Origin: Paracoccus salsus
GTDB taxonomy: Bacteria > Pseudomonadota > Alphaproteobacteria > Rhodobacterales > Rhodobacteraceae
NCBI RefSeq assembly: GCF_021556615.1
Contig: NZ_JAKGGD010000007.1
Coordinates: forward strand, 62,001 to 126,000
Reading direction: 5' to 3'
DNA length: 64,000 nt
Position numbers and translations under genes: made by a program. Of the stretch, positions 17,575 through 26,876 are shown in pieces (the first letter of the stretch is position 1; each line of letters opens with the position of its first letter). Under the pieces are notes generated by a model that saw only the letters and a program-made list of their open reading frames with translations, ran no database searches and was not told the DNA's origin.

Positions 17575-18649
17575 CCCTACCCCCGAACGCATCCAGGATT
17601 TCCTCGTCGCATTTGAGATCGTCCGTCGAGGGCGAGCGAGGCTGGTTCCGGCGGAACATGCGCCTTGGTGACGCGGATTTCGTCAATTCAACACGCTCAT
17701 CGGCGCCCAGACCTGCAAAGAAGCAGTTCATCACATGCGCGACGCCGTGACCGTTCACACCTCGCAGGTTCGGCTCGAAGAACGTGCCGCGAAATACCGG
17801 AGAATTGATTATCTCGTATGACGGAAAATACCCGACGCCCTTGAGACTCGCCGCCACGTTGCCTGCCACGGCGCGCAGGATCGACTTGGATTCCATGGTG
17901 GCCACCAGGACATGATTGCCTGAATTGGTGGCGGTCAGGGGGACCGGAGAGACCGTCAGCAAGATGCGCGGCCCTTTGTCACGATGCTCGCGAACGAGGG
18001 TGATGGCCTTGACCAGGTTGGCGCGCACGAAACTGTAATCCTGATTGCGAAACATGTGTCTGGCGGGGTCGAATGTTCCGGCATGCGTTCCGGGACACAT
18101 GGGATATTCGAAGCCGCCTTCCGTATCCCACCAGCTTTCAGTCAGGCCCAGTGTGAAGACGAAAAGGTTGCTTTCGAGAATGGATTTCCGGAACGCAGCG
18201 ATACATGACCTGCGCGAAGCCAGCATCTCCTCGACAGAGCCGAATCCGTCCGGTTCGACAGTCGGTCGAAAGGGATCATGGATCCGGCCATCCTTTTCCC
18301 AGTGGATTGCAGGTGGAACGCGCTTTTCCAGCGCCCACTCGACCCATTGAAGCAGCAGCGAGGTCGTATAGATATTGCCGGTCCGAGACGAGAAAACTCC
18401 GTAGCTGAACCGTCTGGCCTCGGCCTCGGGGATGCCTCTGGGCGCGGGTTCGGCGTTAAGCCAGGAATAGCCTCGCGCGACCAGCGCCCTGCTGAAATGC
18501 TGTGCGAAACACGACCCATAAGTGGCGATCCGTGTCTTCGTCGAGATCGGGAACGGTGCCTTCCACAGGCCGCTGATGTCCAGCATGTGCTTCTGGGCGA
18601 CGGCCGGCGACCAGAACGCGTCCTGAGGAAGGTCGGTGTAGGGATTCAT
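17549..18649 (-). CDS. GSCFA-domain protein
   Basis: The product is 366 residues. The family name-giving motif appears as ATYGSCFAQHFSRAL at ~43-57, followed by FSYGVFSSRTGNIYT, an FTLGLTESWWDTEGG block and ILLTVSPVPLTAT; all are typical of the GSCFA family within the SGNH superfamily. No signal peptide is seen, so it is probably cytosolic. The family is thought to act on acylated glycans, but the chemistry is not settled. The C-terminal ~50 residues are Arg/Ser/Asp-rich. It forms a two-gene unit with the overlapping SGNH gene. No glycosyltransferase is adjacent. The DNA is less GC-rich than the neighbours. Confidence 0.8.
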   Translation of the reverse strand: MNPYTDLPQDAFWSPAVAQKHMLDISGLWKAPFPISTKTRIATYGSCFAQHFSRALVARGYSWLNAEPAPRGIPEAEARRFSYGVFSSRTGNIYTTSLLLQWVEWALEKRVPPAIHWEKDGRIHDPFRPTVEPDGFGSVEEMLASRRSCIAAFRKSILESNLFVFTLGLTESWWDTEGGFEYPMCPGTHAGTFDPARHMFRNQDYSFVRANLVKAITLVREHRDKGPRILLTVSPVPLTATNSGNHVLVATMESKSILRAVAGNVAASLKGVGYFPSYEIINSPVFRGTFFEPNLRGVNGHGVAHVMNCFFAGLGADERVELTKSASPRRMFRRNQPRSPSTDDLKCDEEILDAFGGRDEDNNSHR

Positions 18650-19100
18650 GCACGCACCATCGTCGCATCCTGAATTTCTCGCATCGGTTTTCCTACATTA
18701 GTGCCTGTTCAACCTGGGGTCCACCAGCGGTCTTGCGCCGCCCGCGGGTCCGAACAGGATCGGCATCGTCGTGGATGCGGACCCGGTCGGCCGGGTCTTG
18801 TGCAAAAGGCCCCGTGCGCGGCAGTCCGGACAAGGATCGGCAATCCGGCGAAGGGTCGGCAGCAAGGCCTGCGCGATCATGCCAGGCCATAAGCGGCGAC
18901 AGGCTGGAAGCCAGCGTGATGAGGATGGTCCCGAAGCCGGGCGACCAGCGGACCGGGAACGGGCTTTCCGGGTTGGTGGACGATGCTGCGCGCGCGAAGT
19001 GGCGTGAGGCCATGGCGCCAGGCGCAGTGGCCGTGGGAACGTGCAATCCCGCAGGGGCGCGCCCGGCGGGATTGCTTTGCGTGTCGGCAGAGGGCGCGGC
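18650..19100. other. Long intergenic stretch with no recognised gene
   Basis: These 451 bases separate the GSCFA gene from the 3' end of glyA. Open frames on both strands have no family signature. One minus-strand frame contains a short hydrophobic run (GTILITLASSLSPLMAW), which could be a scrap of a lost membrane-protein gene, but this is speculative. The right end holds a perfect inverted repeat described separately. Confidence 0.5.
19043..19075 (-). terminator. Perfect 10-bp stem hairpin downstream of glyA
   Basis: Arms gcaatcccgc (19043-19052) and gcgggattgc (19066-19075) are exact reverse complements around a 13-base GC-rich loop. The hairpin starts 25 bases past the glyA stop on the minus strand. 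No long T run follows in that direction, so it is a hairpin-type terminator or mRNA end-stabiliser rather than a textbook intrinsic terminator. Confidence 0.55.
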
Positions 19101-20396
19101 TCACATATCCGCGTAAAGCGGGAAACGCGCGCAGAGCGCCGCGACTTCGGTCTTCACCTTTTCCTCGACGTCGGAATTCCCGTCCTCGCCAGACTTGGCC
19201 AGCCCATCCACGACTTCGACGATCCAGCGTGCGATCTGGCGGAACTCTTGCTCACCGAAGCCGCGCGTCGTGCCTGCCGGCGCACCCAGCCGGATTCCCG
19301 AGGTCACGAAAGGCTTCTCGGGGTCGAACGGCACGCCGTTCTTGTTGCAGGTGATGTGGGCACGGCCAAGCGCGGCCTCGGTCGCCTTGCCGGTCACGCC
19401 TTTCGGCCGCAGATCGGCGAGGCAGAGATGGTTGTCGGTGCCGCCCGACACGATGTCGATGCCGCCCTTCATCAACTCGTCCGCCATCGCCTGGGCGTTC
19501 CGGACGACCTGCGCGGCGTAGTCCTTGAACGAAGGCTCCAGCGCCTCGCCGAACGCGACGGCCTTGGCGGCGATCACGTGCATCAGAGGGCCGCCCTGAA
19601 GGCCGGGGAAGACCGCCGAATTCACCTTCTTGGCGATGTCGGCGTCATTGGTCAGGATCAGCCCGCCGCGCGGACCACGCAGCGATTTGTGGGTGGTCGT
19701 CGTCACGACATGGGCGTGGGGCAGGGGCGAGGGGTGCTGGCCGCCTGCGACCAGACCCGCGATATGGGCCATGTCCACCATCAGCCAGGCGCCGACCTCG
19801 TCGGCGATCTTGCGGAACGCCGCCCAGTCCCAGACACGGCTGTACGCGGTGCCGCCGGCGATGATCAGCTTGGGCTTGTTCTGGCGGGCGCTTTCGGCGA
19901 TCGCCTCCATGTCAAGCTGCTGGTCCTGCTGACGCACGCCATAGCTGACCACGTTGAACCATTTCCCCGACATGTTCACCGGCGAGCCGTGGGTCAGGTG
20001 GCCGCCCGAATTCAGGTCGAGGCCCATGAAGGTGTCGCCGGGCTGCAACAGCGCCAGGAACACGGCCTGGTTCATCTGGCTGCCGCTGTTGGGTTGGACA
20101 TTGGCGAATTTGCAGTCGAACAACTGCTTGGCGCGCTCGATCGCCAGGTTCTCGACGATATCGACGAACTGGCAGCCGCCATAGTAGCGCTTGCCGGGAT
20201 AGCCTTCGGCGTATTTGTTGGTCAGCACCGAGCCCTGAGCCTCGAGCACCGCTTTCGACACGATGTTTTCCGAGGCGATCAGCTCGATCTCGTCTCGCTG
20301 CCGACCCAGTTCCTTGTCAATGGCGTCGGCGATTTCGGGATCTCGGCTGGCCAGAGTTTCCGTGAAGAAACCGGCTTCGCGGGTGGGAGCGTTCAT
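19101..20396 (-). CDS. glyA: Serine hydroxymethyltransferase
   Basis: The product is 431 residues, the usual length. This PLP enzyme converts serine and THF to glycine and methylene-THF. Clear signatures are [20 protein letters not shown] at the N-terminus, [12 protein letters not shown], and [20 protein letters not shown], where the Asp binds PLP. The PLP-lysine motif [16 protein letters not shown], with Lys of THKS, and VSGGTDNHL follow. It produces the main one-carbon donor used by FolD. It stands alone, divergent from the NAD kinase gene, with a perfect hairpin after its stop. Confidence 0.98.
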   Translation of the reverse strand: MNAPTREAGFFTETLASRDPEIADAIDKELGRQRDEIELIASENIVSKAVLEAQGSVLTNKYAEGYPGKRYYGGCQFVDIVENLAIERAKQLFDCKFANVQPNSGSQMNQAVFLALLQPGDTFMGLDLNSGGHLTHGSPVNMSGKWFNVVSYGVRQQDQQLDMEAIAESARQNKPKLIIAGGTAYSRVWDWAAFRKIADEVGAWLMVDMAHIAGLVAGGQHPSPLPHAHVVTTTTHKSLRGPRGGLILTNDADIAKKVNSAVFPGLQGGPLMHVIAAKAVAFGEALEPSFKDYAAQVVRNAQAMADELMKGGIDIVSGGTDNHLCLADLRPKGVTGKATEAALGRAHITCNKNGVPFDPEKPFVTSGIRLGAPAGTTRGFGEQEFRQIARWIVEVVDGLAKSGEDGNSDVEEKVKTEVAALCARFPLYADM

Positions 20397-20572
20397 CTGT
20401 CTCGCATCCTCTCGGGCTGTGGAAAGCTGGAATTGCGGTCGTCATATCTTAACGGCGGCCTGTCTGAAAGCGGCAAAACGACCGCTTTGAGGCGGGTTGC
20501 GGCGTGCGGGCGGGGTTGCCAAGACTCAAACCCCGGCCGATGCTGGCGCCGACCCAGGGGGACCGCGCCAGG

Positions 20573-21334
20573 ATGAAGCCAGCCGTTCATTTCACCGCCA
20601 GCCATGCCGAGCTTGCGCAGGAGGCCCTGCGCCGGCTGATCGCGCGCTATGGCGATACGCCGCTGGCCGAGGCCGAGATCGTGGTGGCTCTGGGCGGCGA
20701 TGGCTTCATGCTGCAGACGCTGCATGCCATTCAGGGCCGTGACCTGCCGGTCTATGGCATGAATCGCGGCACCGTCGGATTCCTGATGAACCGCTATTCC
20801 GAAGAGGGGCTGATGCCCCGGCTGACCGCGGCGGAAGAGGCGGTCCTCAACCCGCTGCGGATGCATGCCACCAGTGCGGACGGCGCCAGCCACGAGGCAC
20901 TGGCGATCAACGAGGTCAGCCTGCTGCGCGAAGGCCCGCAGGCCGCCAAGCTGCGCATCCATATCGATGGAAAGATGCGGATGGAGGAGCTTGTCTGCGA
21001 TGGCGCCCTGATCGCCACGCCCGCCGGATCGACGGCGTATAACTATTCCGCGCACGGGCCGATCCTGCCGATCGGCTCCGAGGTGCTGGCGCTGACCGCG
21101 ATCGCCCCGTTCCGACCCCGGCGCTGGCGTGGGGCGTTGTTGCCAAAGACCGCCGAGGTGGTGATCGAGGTGCTCAATCCCGACCGCCGGCCGGTGATGG
21201 CCGATGCGGATTCGCGGTCGGTCCGGCATGTGACCCGGGTCGCGATCCGCAGCGCATCGGATGTGCGGCACCGGCTGCTGTTCGACAGCGGACACGGCCT
21301 CGAGGAACGGTTGCTGCGCGAGCAGTTCGTCTAG
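20573..21334 (+). CDS. nadK: NAD kinase
   Basis: The product is 253 residues, matching the short alphaproteobacterial form. It phosphorylates NAD to NADP. Visible motifs are VVALGGDGFMLQTLH (the GGDG phosphate motif), YGMNRGTVGFLMN, LAINEVSL (NE motif) and ATPAGSTAYNYSAHGPIL. The start at 20573 has an aggggga tract about ten bases upstream; the frame remains open to 20504, but that stretch does not look coding. It is divergent from glyA and would supply NADP for FolD. Confidence 0.93.
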   Translation: MKPAVHFTASHAELAQEALRRLIARYGDTPLAEAEIVVALGGDGFMLQTLHAIQGRDLPVYGMNRGTVGFLMNRYSEEGLMPRLTAAEEAVLNPLRMHATSADGASHEALAINEVSLLREGPQAAKLRIHIDGKMRMEELVCDGALIATPAGSTAYNYSAHGPILPIGSEVLALTAIAPFRPRRWRGALLPKTAEVVIEVLNPDRRPVMADADSRSVRHVTRVAIRSASDVRHRLLFDSGHGLEERLLREQFV

Positions 21335-21436
21335 GGCGACCGGTCATCGGCAGCCTTCCGCCCGCTCGGGCAAACGTGATGCAACATTCCGTCTGCTGGC
21401 GTGTAGAAGCCGAATGATATCTGCGAGGAACCCGAT

Positions 21437-21874
21437 ATGAGACCTGTCTCGACGTTCACTGCGCTGGCCGCTGTCGCGGCCATTCTGGCCGCTTCGCCGG
21501 CGCTTGCCGATCCCGGCAAGGGACGCGGTCAGGCGGGCCACAGCCGGCTTCAGGTCGAAGACCCCGGTCACAACGGTCGCGGCAAGCAACCGTCGCGCGC
21601 GAGCGTCGTCGCCAACTGCCCGCCCGGCCTTGCGAAGAAGAACCCGCCCTGCGTTCCTCCCGGCCAGGCGCGCAAGCAAGCCTATTACGGCAATCGCGTC
21701 GGCGATATCCTGAGGATCGGCGACTACGCCATCATTCGCGATCCGCGTCGCTATGACCTGCGCAACCGCGACGGCTGGAACTACTATCGCGACGAGGACC
21801 GGATCTATCGGGTCGACAGCAGCACGCAAAGGATTCTGGCGGTGCTGAACCTCATCGACGCCTTCTCGAACTGA
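21437..21874 (+). CDS. Small exported protein with CPPGLAKK-type motif
   Basis: The product is 145 residues. A signal peptide with AxA-type end (AAILAASPALAD) is followed by a basic, Gly/Gln-rich linker. The segment NCPPGLAKKNPPCVPPGQARK has two cysteines. A C-terminal domain of ~60 residues is rich in Tyr and Arg (IIRDPRRYDLRNRDGWNYY, YRVDSSTQRILAVLNLIDA). This pattern is common in small periplasmic proteins of Rhodobacteraceae, some annotated as RcnB-like; function is unknown. A gaggaa ribosome site lies before the ATG. Confidence 0.7.
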   Translation: MRPVSTFTALAAVAAILAASPALADPGKGRGQAGHSRLQVEDPGHNGRGKQPSRASVVANCPPGLAKKNPPCVPPGQARKQAYYGNRVGDILRIGDYAIIRDPRRYDLRNRDGWNYYRDEDRIYRVDSSTQRILAVLNLIDAFSN

Positions 21875-21992
21875 GGCGTCCCTCGTCGCCGGCCTGGTCC
21901 GATCGTGCCAGCCTCGGCGGACCGTGGCGGGTTTCGCCTCGCCGCTGTTTCGGCCGGCCAACCCCCGGCGCGGGAGGTGAGCCCAGCCCCGC

Positions 21993-23015
21993 TCACCCCG
22001 CGCAGATCTGCTGCAACGCCAGCCATTGCTGATCGGTCAGAAGCGGCATTGGCGGCACCGCATCGCGGAACGGGTCGTTCTCGATCAGGTTCAGCACCGC
22101 CTGGCCGGTCGGGTCGATGGTCCGGGCATAGGGTTCGCTGCCGATCCCAACCTGCTGCAAGGCTGCGAGCAACGCGGTGTCGTCGGGCCGCGCGAGCGGG
22201 CGCGACAGCAGATCCTCGCCATACCCGGCCAGCGCGCCCGAAGGCAGCCTGCCCAGGGTCAGCAGCCGCAGGACGGGCTGCAACCCGGCGTGCTCGAGGG
22301 CCGCGCGGATGGTCGTCTCGGGGGCCGAGGCCAGTCTTGCGGCGACCAGATGTGCCGCGGCCGCCTCGGGTCCGGGCGAGCCGACCAGCAGATCCCCGCC
22401 CAGCACATAGAGGTTTCCGGGCAGACGCAGCGCACCGTTCAGCGCGCCGGGCACGACCCGCAGCTTGGCATCCTGACCGACCAGCCGGGGCGTCAGCCAG
22501 TCCAGAACCGCCTGCCCCGAGGCGCGGGTGCAGACCGCCCCGGTGCTGCGTTCGATGTCGGCCAGCGCCGCTTCGCCGACCTGACGAGCCTGCGCGGGCG
22601 GCGCGATCCGGGCGGCGTGGCGAATGATCGCGTCGGGCAACCACAGCACCGCCGCGGCCAGCATCGCAGCCACCGCCATCATGGTCAGCACACCGCGCAG
22701 CCGCCCCGGATGCGCCTTGCGCGACGCGATCGCGCGATGGACCCGCTCAATCGCGTCGATCATCAGGGCATCATCGATTTCGACGGTCTCATCCGCCCCC
22801 TGCGAGCCCGGCGCGTAGACCGCCGGCGTCCTGCCGGGGTTCAGGCGGGTCACGGCGGGCAGCGACCAGTGAGACAGCGGCGTGTCGGATTTCGGATCGC
22901 TCAGGATCAGGGTCGAATCGCCGACCGATACCACAACCTCGCGCAGACGCGCGTCGGGCGTCTCGCGCCACGAGCCCTGAGCCTCGAGCCGTTGAAATTC
23001 CGTCAGCGCGGTCAT
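21993..23015 (-). CDS. Membrane-anchored protein, possibly a degenerate M48-like peptidase relative
   Basis: The product is 340 residues with a cytosolic N-terminal ~105 residues, one hydrophobic helix at ~108-128 (GVLTMMAVAAMLAAAVLWLP) and a large C-terminal domain. The segment ALRLPGNLYVLGGDLLVGSP followed by EAAAAHLVAARLAS is laid out like the sheet-plus-helix preceding the HExxH motif of M48 peptidases, but the zinc motif is absent. It is therefore either a catalytically dead relative or unrelated. It lies downstream of rpoH in the same direction, 91 bases away. Confidence 0.55.
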   Translation of the reverse strand: MTALTEFQRLEAQGSWRETPDARLREVVVSVGDSTLILSDPKSDTPLSHWSLPAVTRLNPGRTPAVYAPGSQGADETVEIDDALMIDAIERVHRAIASRKAHPGRLRGVLTMMAVAAMLAAAVLWLPDAIIRHAARIAPPAQARQVGEAALADIERSTGAVCTRASGQAVLDWLTPRLVGQDAKLRVVPGALNGALRLPGNLYVLGGDLLVGSPGPEAAAAHLVAARLASAPETTIRAALEHAGLQPVLRLLTLGRLPSGALAGYGEDLLSRPLARPDDTALLAALQQVGIGSEPYARTIDPTGQAVLNLIENDPFRDAVPPMPLLTDQQWLALQQICAG

Positions 23016-23106
23016 CTATGTTCTGATCTGCCTGCCTGTCACGCGACCATAGCGCAGGCACGCATCACGTCAATCGCGGGCAAGCCGACCGGCCGCGCCG
23101 CGACGG

Positions 23107-24015
23107 TCAGTCCGCAGGGTCCGGGATCCGCATGCCCTTGTCGCGCGCCAGCGCCCGCATGCGTTCCTGCAACTTCTCGAAGGCGCGGACCTCGATCTGC
23201 CGGATCCGTTCGCGCGACACGTTATAGCGGCTGGACAGATCCTCGAGCGTCATCGGGTCGTCGCGCAGCCTGCGTTCCATCAGGATGTCCTTTTCGCGGT
23301 CGTTCAGCACGTCCATCGCGGCGATCAGCATCTGCCGGCGGGTGTCCAGCTCCTCGGATTCGGCATAGGCCTCGGCCTGATCGGCGTCGGTGTCTTCGAG
23401 CCAGTCCTGCCATTGCGCCGTCGAATCGCCGTCCGCCGAGCCGACCGTCGCGTTCAGCGACGCATCACCGCCCGAAAGCCGCCGGTTCATGTCGATCACT
23501 TCGCGTTCGGTGACATTCAGATCATGCGCGATCTGGGCGACATTCTCGGGCCGCAGGTCGCCGTCCTCAAGCGCGCCGATCTTGGACTTGGCCTTGCGCA
23601 GGTTGAAGAACAGCTTCTTCTGGGCGCTGGTCGTGCCCATCTTGACCAGCGACCAGGACCGCAGGATGTATTCCTGGATCGAGGCCCTGATCCACCACAT
23701 CGCATAGGTCGCCAGCCGGAAACCTCTTTCCGGGTCGAACCGCTTGACCGCCTGCATCAGCCCGACATTGGCCTCCGAGATGACTTCCGCCTGCGGCAGG
23801 CCATAGCCGCGATACCCCATGGCGATCTTGGCCGCCAGGCGCAGATGGCTGGTGACCATCTTGTGCGCCGCCTCGCTGTCCTCGTGGTCGACCCATGCCT
23901 TGGCCAGCATGTATTCCTCTTCGGGTTCCAGCAGCGGGAACTTGCGTATTTCCTGCAGGTATCGGTTCAGACCCTGTTCGGGGCTGGGAGCCGGAAGATT
24001 TCCAAAATTCGCCAT
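23107..24015 (-). CDS. rpoH: RNA polymerase heat-shock sigma factor sigma-32
   Basis: The product is 302 residues, a normal sigma-70-family heat-shock factor. Region 1.2/2.1 begins at NRYLQEIRKFPLLEPEEEY. Region 2 contains SHLRLAAKIAMGYRGYGLP and GFRLATYAMWWIRASIQEYI. The RpoH box QKKLFFNLRKAKSKIGALE identifies it as RpoH rather than a housekeeping sigma. Region 4.2 is TLEDLSSRYNVSRERIRQIE. It directs transcription of chaperone and protease genes; clpP and clpX in this window are possible targets, though I found no clear sigma-32 site there. rluD lies 161 bases upstream. Confidence 0.96.
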   Translation of the reverse strand: MANFGNLPAPSPEQGLNRYLQEIRKFPLLEPEEEYMLAKAWVDHEDSEAAHKMVTSHLRLAAKIAMGYRGYGLPQAEVISEANVGLMQAVKRFDPERGFRLATYAMWWIRASIQEYILRSWSLVKMGTTSAQKKLFFNLRKAKSKIGALEDGDLRPENVAQIAHDLNVTEREVIDMNRRLSGGDASLNATVGSADGDSTAQWQDWLEDTDADQAEAYAESEELDTRRQMLIAAMDVLNDREKDILMERRLRDDPMTLEDLSSRYNVSRERIRQIEVRAFEKLQERMRALARDKGMRIPDPAD

Positions 24016-24176
24016 GGCGGTGGCCTTTCGAGGGGTCCGGGAAACGCGCGAAGCGCCTTTGCAGTTCCGCGCCGGAGGCGGGAGGGGACTGCGAGACCCG
24101 GAAAGCAGGAGGGGACTTGAGAGTCAATCTGTCAGGTTTTCGGGGCTGCGTAACGTGACGATGAATCACGATCCTG

Positions 24177-25205
24177 TCATGAGCCCCTCTCGCGCAACAG
24201 GTCCAGCAGCGTCTGCATGTCGGTGGGCAGGGCGGAATCGAAGCTCAGGGTCTGTTCGGTGACCGGGTGGCGAAAGCCCAGATGCGCGGCGTGCAGCGCC
24301 TGGCGCGGGAACGCGATCGCGGCTGCCGCTGCCGTCCCCAGCGCCCGCGCCGAGGCCTTGCGCGCCCCGCCATAGACCGGATCGCCGATCAGTCCCAGCC
24401 CGGCATGAGCCATGTGCACCCGGATCTGGTGGGTCCGTCCGGTCTCGAGCCGGCATTCGACCAGCATCGCGGCGGCGGGTTTGCCAAAGCTTTCAAGCAT
24501 GCGCGCACGCGTCACGGCGTGGCGCCCCTTGTCGAAATACACCGCCTGACGCTGCCTGTCGGTCGGGTGACGGGACAGGCGCGAGGTGATCTTCAGGACG
24601 CCGCCATCCTCGACGCTGACGCCGGGCGTGCCGCGCAGGCGGGGATCGGCGCCGTCGATCACGCCATGTGCCAGCGCCAGATAGCGGCGCTGCGCGCTGT
24701 GCGCCTCGAATTGCGCGGCCAGGCCATGATGGGCGCGGTCCGACTTGGCGACGACCAGCAGCCCCGATGTGTCCTTGTCGATGCGGTGGACGATGCCCGG
24801 TCGCCGCGCGCCGCCGATTCCCGACAGGCTGTCGCCGCAATGCGCCAATAGGGCGTTGACGAGCGTGCCGGTGGGGCTGCCGGGCGCGGGATGGACGACC
24901 ATGCCGGCCGGCTTGTCGATCACGATCAGGTCGTCATCCTCGTGGACCACGCGGAGGGGGATCGCCTCGGGTCGCGCCTCGATCGTGGCGGGCTCCTCGG
25001 GCAGGATGATGCGGTACTCCTCGCCCGCCGTGACGCGCGCCTTGCCGTCGCGGGCGATCCCGGACGGTCCGCTGACCGCGCCCCCGGCAATCAGCCGAGA
25101 CAGGCGCGATCGCGACAGCGCCGCCGCCTCTGGCACCGCAAGGGCAAGCGCCTTATCAAGGCGGTCAGGCGGGTTCGCCGGAATGGTGACGACAAGGTTC
25201 GACAT
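24177..25205 (-). CDS. RluA/RluD-family rRNA pseudouridine synthase
   Basis: The product is 342 residues. An S4-like RNA-binding domain at ~15-75 ([26 protein letters not shown]) precedes the catalytic domain. The motif [19 protein letters not shown] contains the catalytic Asp in [24 protein letters not shown] and [14 protein letters not shown] are further RluD-type blocks. It modifies uridines in 23S rRNA; the specific site is not deducible, though RluD is most likely. The start at 25205 shares bases with the start of the divergent DUF6476 gene (CATG). The long frame upstream of 25205 is only the antisense of that gene. Confidence 0.92.
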   Translation of the reverse strand: MSNLVVTIPANPPDRLDKALALAVPEAAALSRSRLSRLIAGGAVSGPSGIARDGKARVTAGEEYRIILPEEPATIEARPEAIPLRVVHEDDDLIVIDKPAGMVVHPAPGSPTGTLVNALLAHCGDSLSGIGGARRPGIVHRIDKDTSGLLVVAKSDRAHHGLAAQFEAHSAQRRYLALAHGVIDGADPRLRGTPGVSVEDGGVLKITSRLSRHPTDRQRQAVYFDKGRHAVTRARMLESFGKPAAAMLVECRLETGRTHQIRVHMAHAGLGLIGDPVYGGARKASARALGTAAAAAIAFPRQALHAAHLGFRHPVTEQTLSFDSALPTDMQTLLDLLRERGS

Positions 25206-25542
25206 GGACACCAAGGATAACGACTGGAACGACGCGGCGAAAGCGGTGCCTGAACTGCGCTTCCTGAAAACGCTGGTCACCGGGCTGTCGCTTGTCATGG
25301 GGCTGGGGATGATCGCGCTTGTCGTGCTGCTGTGGCTGCGGCTGGACCGGCCGCCGCTGCCCGACCTGCCGGACCAGATCTCGCTGCCCGAGGGCGCGCG
25401 GGTCACGGCGGTGACTTTCGCGGCCGATCATATCGTCGTGCTCACCGAAGCGGACGAGGTGCTGATCTACGATCGCTCGGGCGGCTTGCGCGACCGGATG
25501 ACGATCGCGCAGCCAGACGGGATGCCGGCTCAGTCGCCCTGA
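25204..25542 (+). CDS. DUF6476 single-pass membrane protein
   Basis: The product is 112 residues. A short acidic N-terminus ([18 protein letters not shown]) is followed by one membrane helix at ~25-47 ([20 protein letters not shown]) and a small C-terminal domain ([31 protein letters not shown]). It belongs, from memory of the family, to DUF6476, found back to back with an RluA-family gene in Rhodobacteraceae. Function is unknown. Its ATG overlaps the rluD start by two bases, and its end overlaps the ubiK 3' end by 13 bases. Confidence 0.8.
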   Translation: MDTKDNDWNDAAKAVPELRFLKTLVTGLSLVMGLGMIALVVLLWLRLDRPPLPDLPDQISLPEGARVTAVTFAADHIVVLTEADEVLIYDRSGGLRDRMTIAQPDGMPAQSP

Positions 25543-25781
25543 CGTCCCGCCTCCAGCGCATCCAGCCGCGACTTCAACGCGGCGTTCTCGGTCCGCGCCT
25601 TGATCGCCATCTCGCGCACGGCCTCGAACTCTTCGCGGGTCACGAAGTCGCGATCCGCCAGCCAGCGATCGACCCAGCCCTTCATGGCGGTTTCCGCCTC
25701 GGACCTGGCGCCCTGCGCCACGCCCATCGCGTTGGTCATCAGTTTCGAGATATCGTCGAAGAACTTGTTCTGCGTGGTCAT
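25530..25781 (-). CDS. ubiK: UbiK-family accessory factor (BMFP protein)
   Basis: The product is 83 residues, a normal length. A short amphipathic helix ([20 protein letters not shown]) is followed by a longer linker and a C-terminal coiled coil ([20 protein letters not shown], then [11 protein letters not shown]). UbiK assists the multiprotein ubiquinone-biosynthesis complex in the aerobic pathway and forms trimers by the C-terminal coil. It converges on the DUF6476 gene with a 13-base overlap and is divergent from lgt. Confidence 0.9.
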   Translation of the reverse strand: MTTQNKFFDDISKLMTNAMGVAQGARSEAETAMKGWVDRWLADRDFVTREEFEAVREMAIKARTENAALKSRLDALEAGRQGD

Positions 25782-25808
25782 AGTCCGGCCCCTTGGCTTG
25801 CCTGGCCG

Positions 25809-25839
25809 CATATATGGGACGTCGGGGCGCGGGGTTCAA
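25809..25839 (-). promoter_or_regulatory. Candidate promoter of ubiK
   Basis: On the minus strand a TTGAAC (-35, bases 25834-25839) is followed after 17-19 bases by a CATATATG-type element (-10 near 25809-25816). It points towards the ubiK start at 25781, with the -10 about 28 bases upstream. The match is by eye only. Confidence 0.4.
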
Positions 25840-25931
25840 TCGCGCGCCGATCGCCATTCGCCGTCGGCAATGACCGCCGCAAGGGTCGCCCCGAAGCCCG
25901 ACGTCCTGCCGACCGGCCTGCGGCCGCGATG

Positions 25932-25959
25932 TTGACACCGCGCGCCCGGTGGCTAGCGT
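25932..25959 (+). promoter_or_regulatory. Candidate sigma-70 promoter of lgt
   Basis: A perfect TTGACA (25932-25937), 16-base spacer and TAGCGT (25954-25959) lie 29 bases before the lgt start codon. This gives a short leader and would drive the lgt-midA-pgeF unit. The -10 is weak. Confidence 0.5.
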
Positions 25960-25988
25960 GCGCGACGAGTTCCGACCCCAGAGGCCGC

Positions 25989-26876
25989 ATGATCCCGTTC
26001 CCGAATATCAGCCCCGAGATCTTCACCATCGATCTGGGCGGGCTGTCGCTGTCTTTGCGCTGGTATGCGCTGGCTTATCTGGCCGGTCTGCTGATCGGCT
26101 GGCGGATCATGATCGCCATGATGCGCCGCGACCGGATCTGGGGCGACCGGGCACCGATGGCGGCCGACGCCGTGGACGACCTGCTGACATGGGTCATCCT
26201 TGGGGTGATCCTGGGCGGACGTCTGGGTTTCGTGCTGTTCTACGAACCGGCCTACTACCTCGCCAACCCGGGGCAGATCCTCAAGGTCTGGCAGGGGGGG
26301 ATGAGCTTTCACGGCGGCTTTGCAGGCGTGATCGTTGCCACCTGGCTGTTCTGCCGGGCGCGCGCCATCCCGGCCCTGCGGCTGGCCGATGCGATGGCTG
26401 TCGTCGCGCCGATCGGGCTGTTCTTCGGGCGCGTCGCCAATTTCATAAACGCCGAATTGTGGGGGCGTCCGACCGACCTGCCCTGGGGCGTGATCTTTCC
26501 CGGCGAGGCGGCGCAGGCATGTCCCGGCGTCGAAGGTCTCTGCGCCCGTCATCCCAGCCAGCTTTACGAGGCGGGGCTGGAAGGCATGTTGCTGGGCCTG
26601 ATCCTGTTGATGCTGGTCCGCGCGGGCGGGCTGCGCCGGCCCGGACTGGCCTTCGGCGTGTTCCTGGCCGGCTATGGGCTGGCGCGCATGTTCGTCGAAC
26701 TGTTTCGCGTCGCCGACATGCAGTTCATCACCCCGGACAACCCGCTTGGCCATGTCGTCGGCGGGCCGGTGATCGGGCTGACGATGGGCCAGGTGCTGTC
26801 GCTGCCGATGGTGCTGGCGGGCCTTGTCCTGGTTGCCCGAGCCTGGCGCCGCAACGCGGTGCCCGCGCGCGCATGA
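25989..26876 (+). CDS. lgt: Prolipoprotein diacylglyceryl transferase
   Basis: The product is 295 residues. This inner-membrane enzyme transfers diacylglycerol from phosphatidylglycerol to the cysteine of prolipoproteins, the first step of lipoprotein maturation. About seven membrane helices are visible, with the family signature [17 protein letters not shown]. The essential His region is [11 protein letters not shown], and [12 protein letters not shown] is also conserved. The long open frame upstream reads through the ubiK antisense and is not coding. Its TGA overlaps the next ATG (ATGA), so translation with midA is coupled. Confidence 0.97.
   Translation: MIPFPNISPEIFTIDLGGLSLSLRWYALAYLAGLLIGWRIMIAMMRRDRIWGDRAPMAADAVDDLLTWVILGVILGGRLGFVLFYEPAYYLANPGQILKVWQGGMSFHGGFAGVIVATWLFCRARAIPALRLADAMAVVAPIGLFFGRVANFINAELWGRPTDLPWGVIFPGEAAQACPGVEGLCARHPSQLYEAGLEGMLLGLILLMLVRAGGLRRPGLAFGVFLAGYGLARMFVELFRVADMQFITPDNPLGHVVGGPVIGLTMGQVLSLPMVLAGLVLVARAWRRNAVPARA

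Noticed and set aside
18693..19046. 117-codon minus-strand frame with a short hydrophobic run
   Set aside because: No start context, no family motif and a composition like shadow frames; at most a scrap of an old gene.
24016..24176. Possible promoter for rpoH in the gap after the pseudouridine synthase gene
   Set aside because: A TTGACT is present on the minus strand, but no acceptable -10 follows at the right distance and no sigma-32 pattern is clear.
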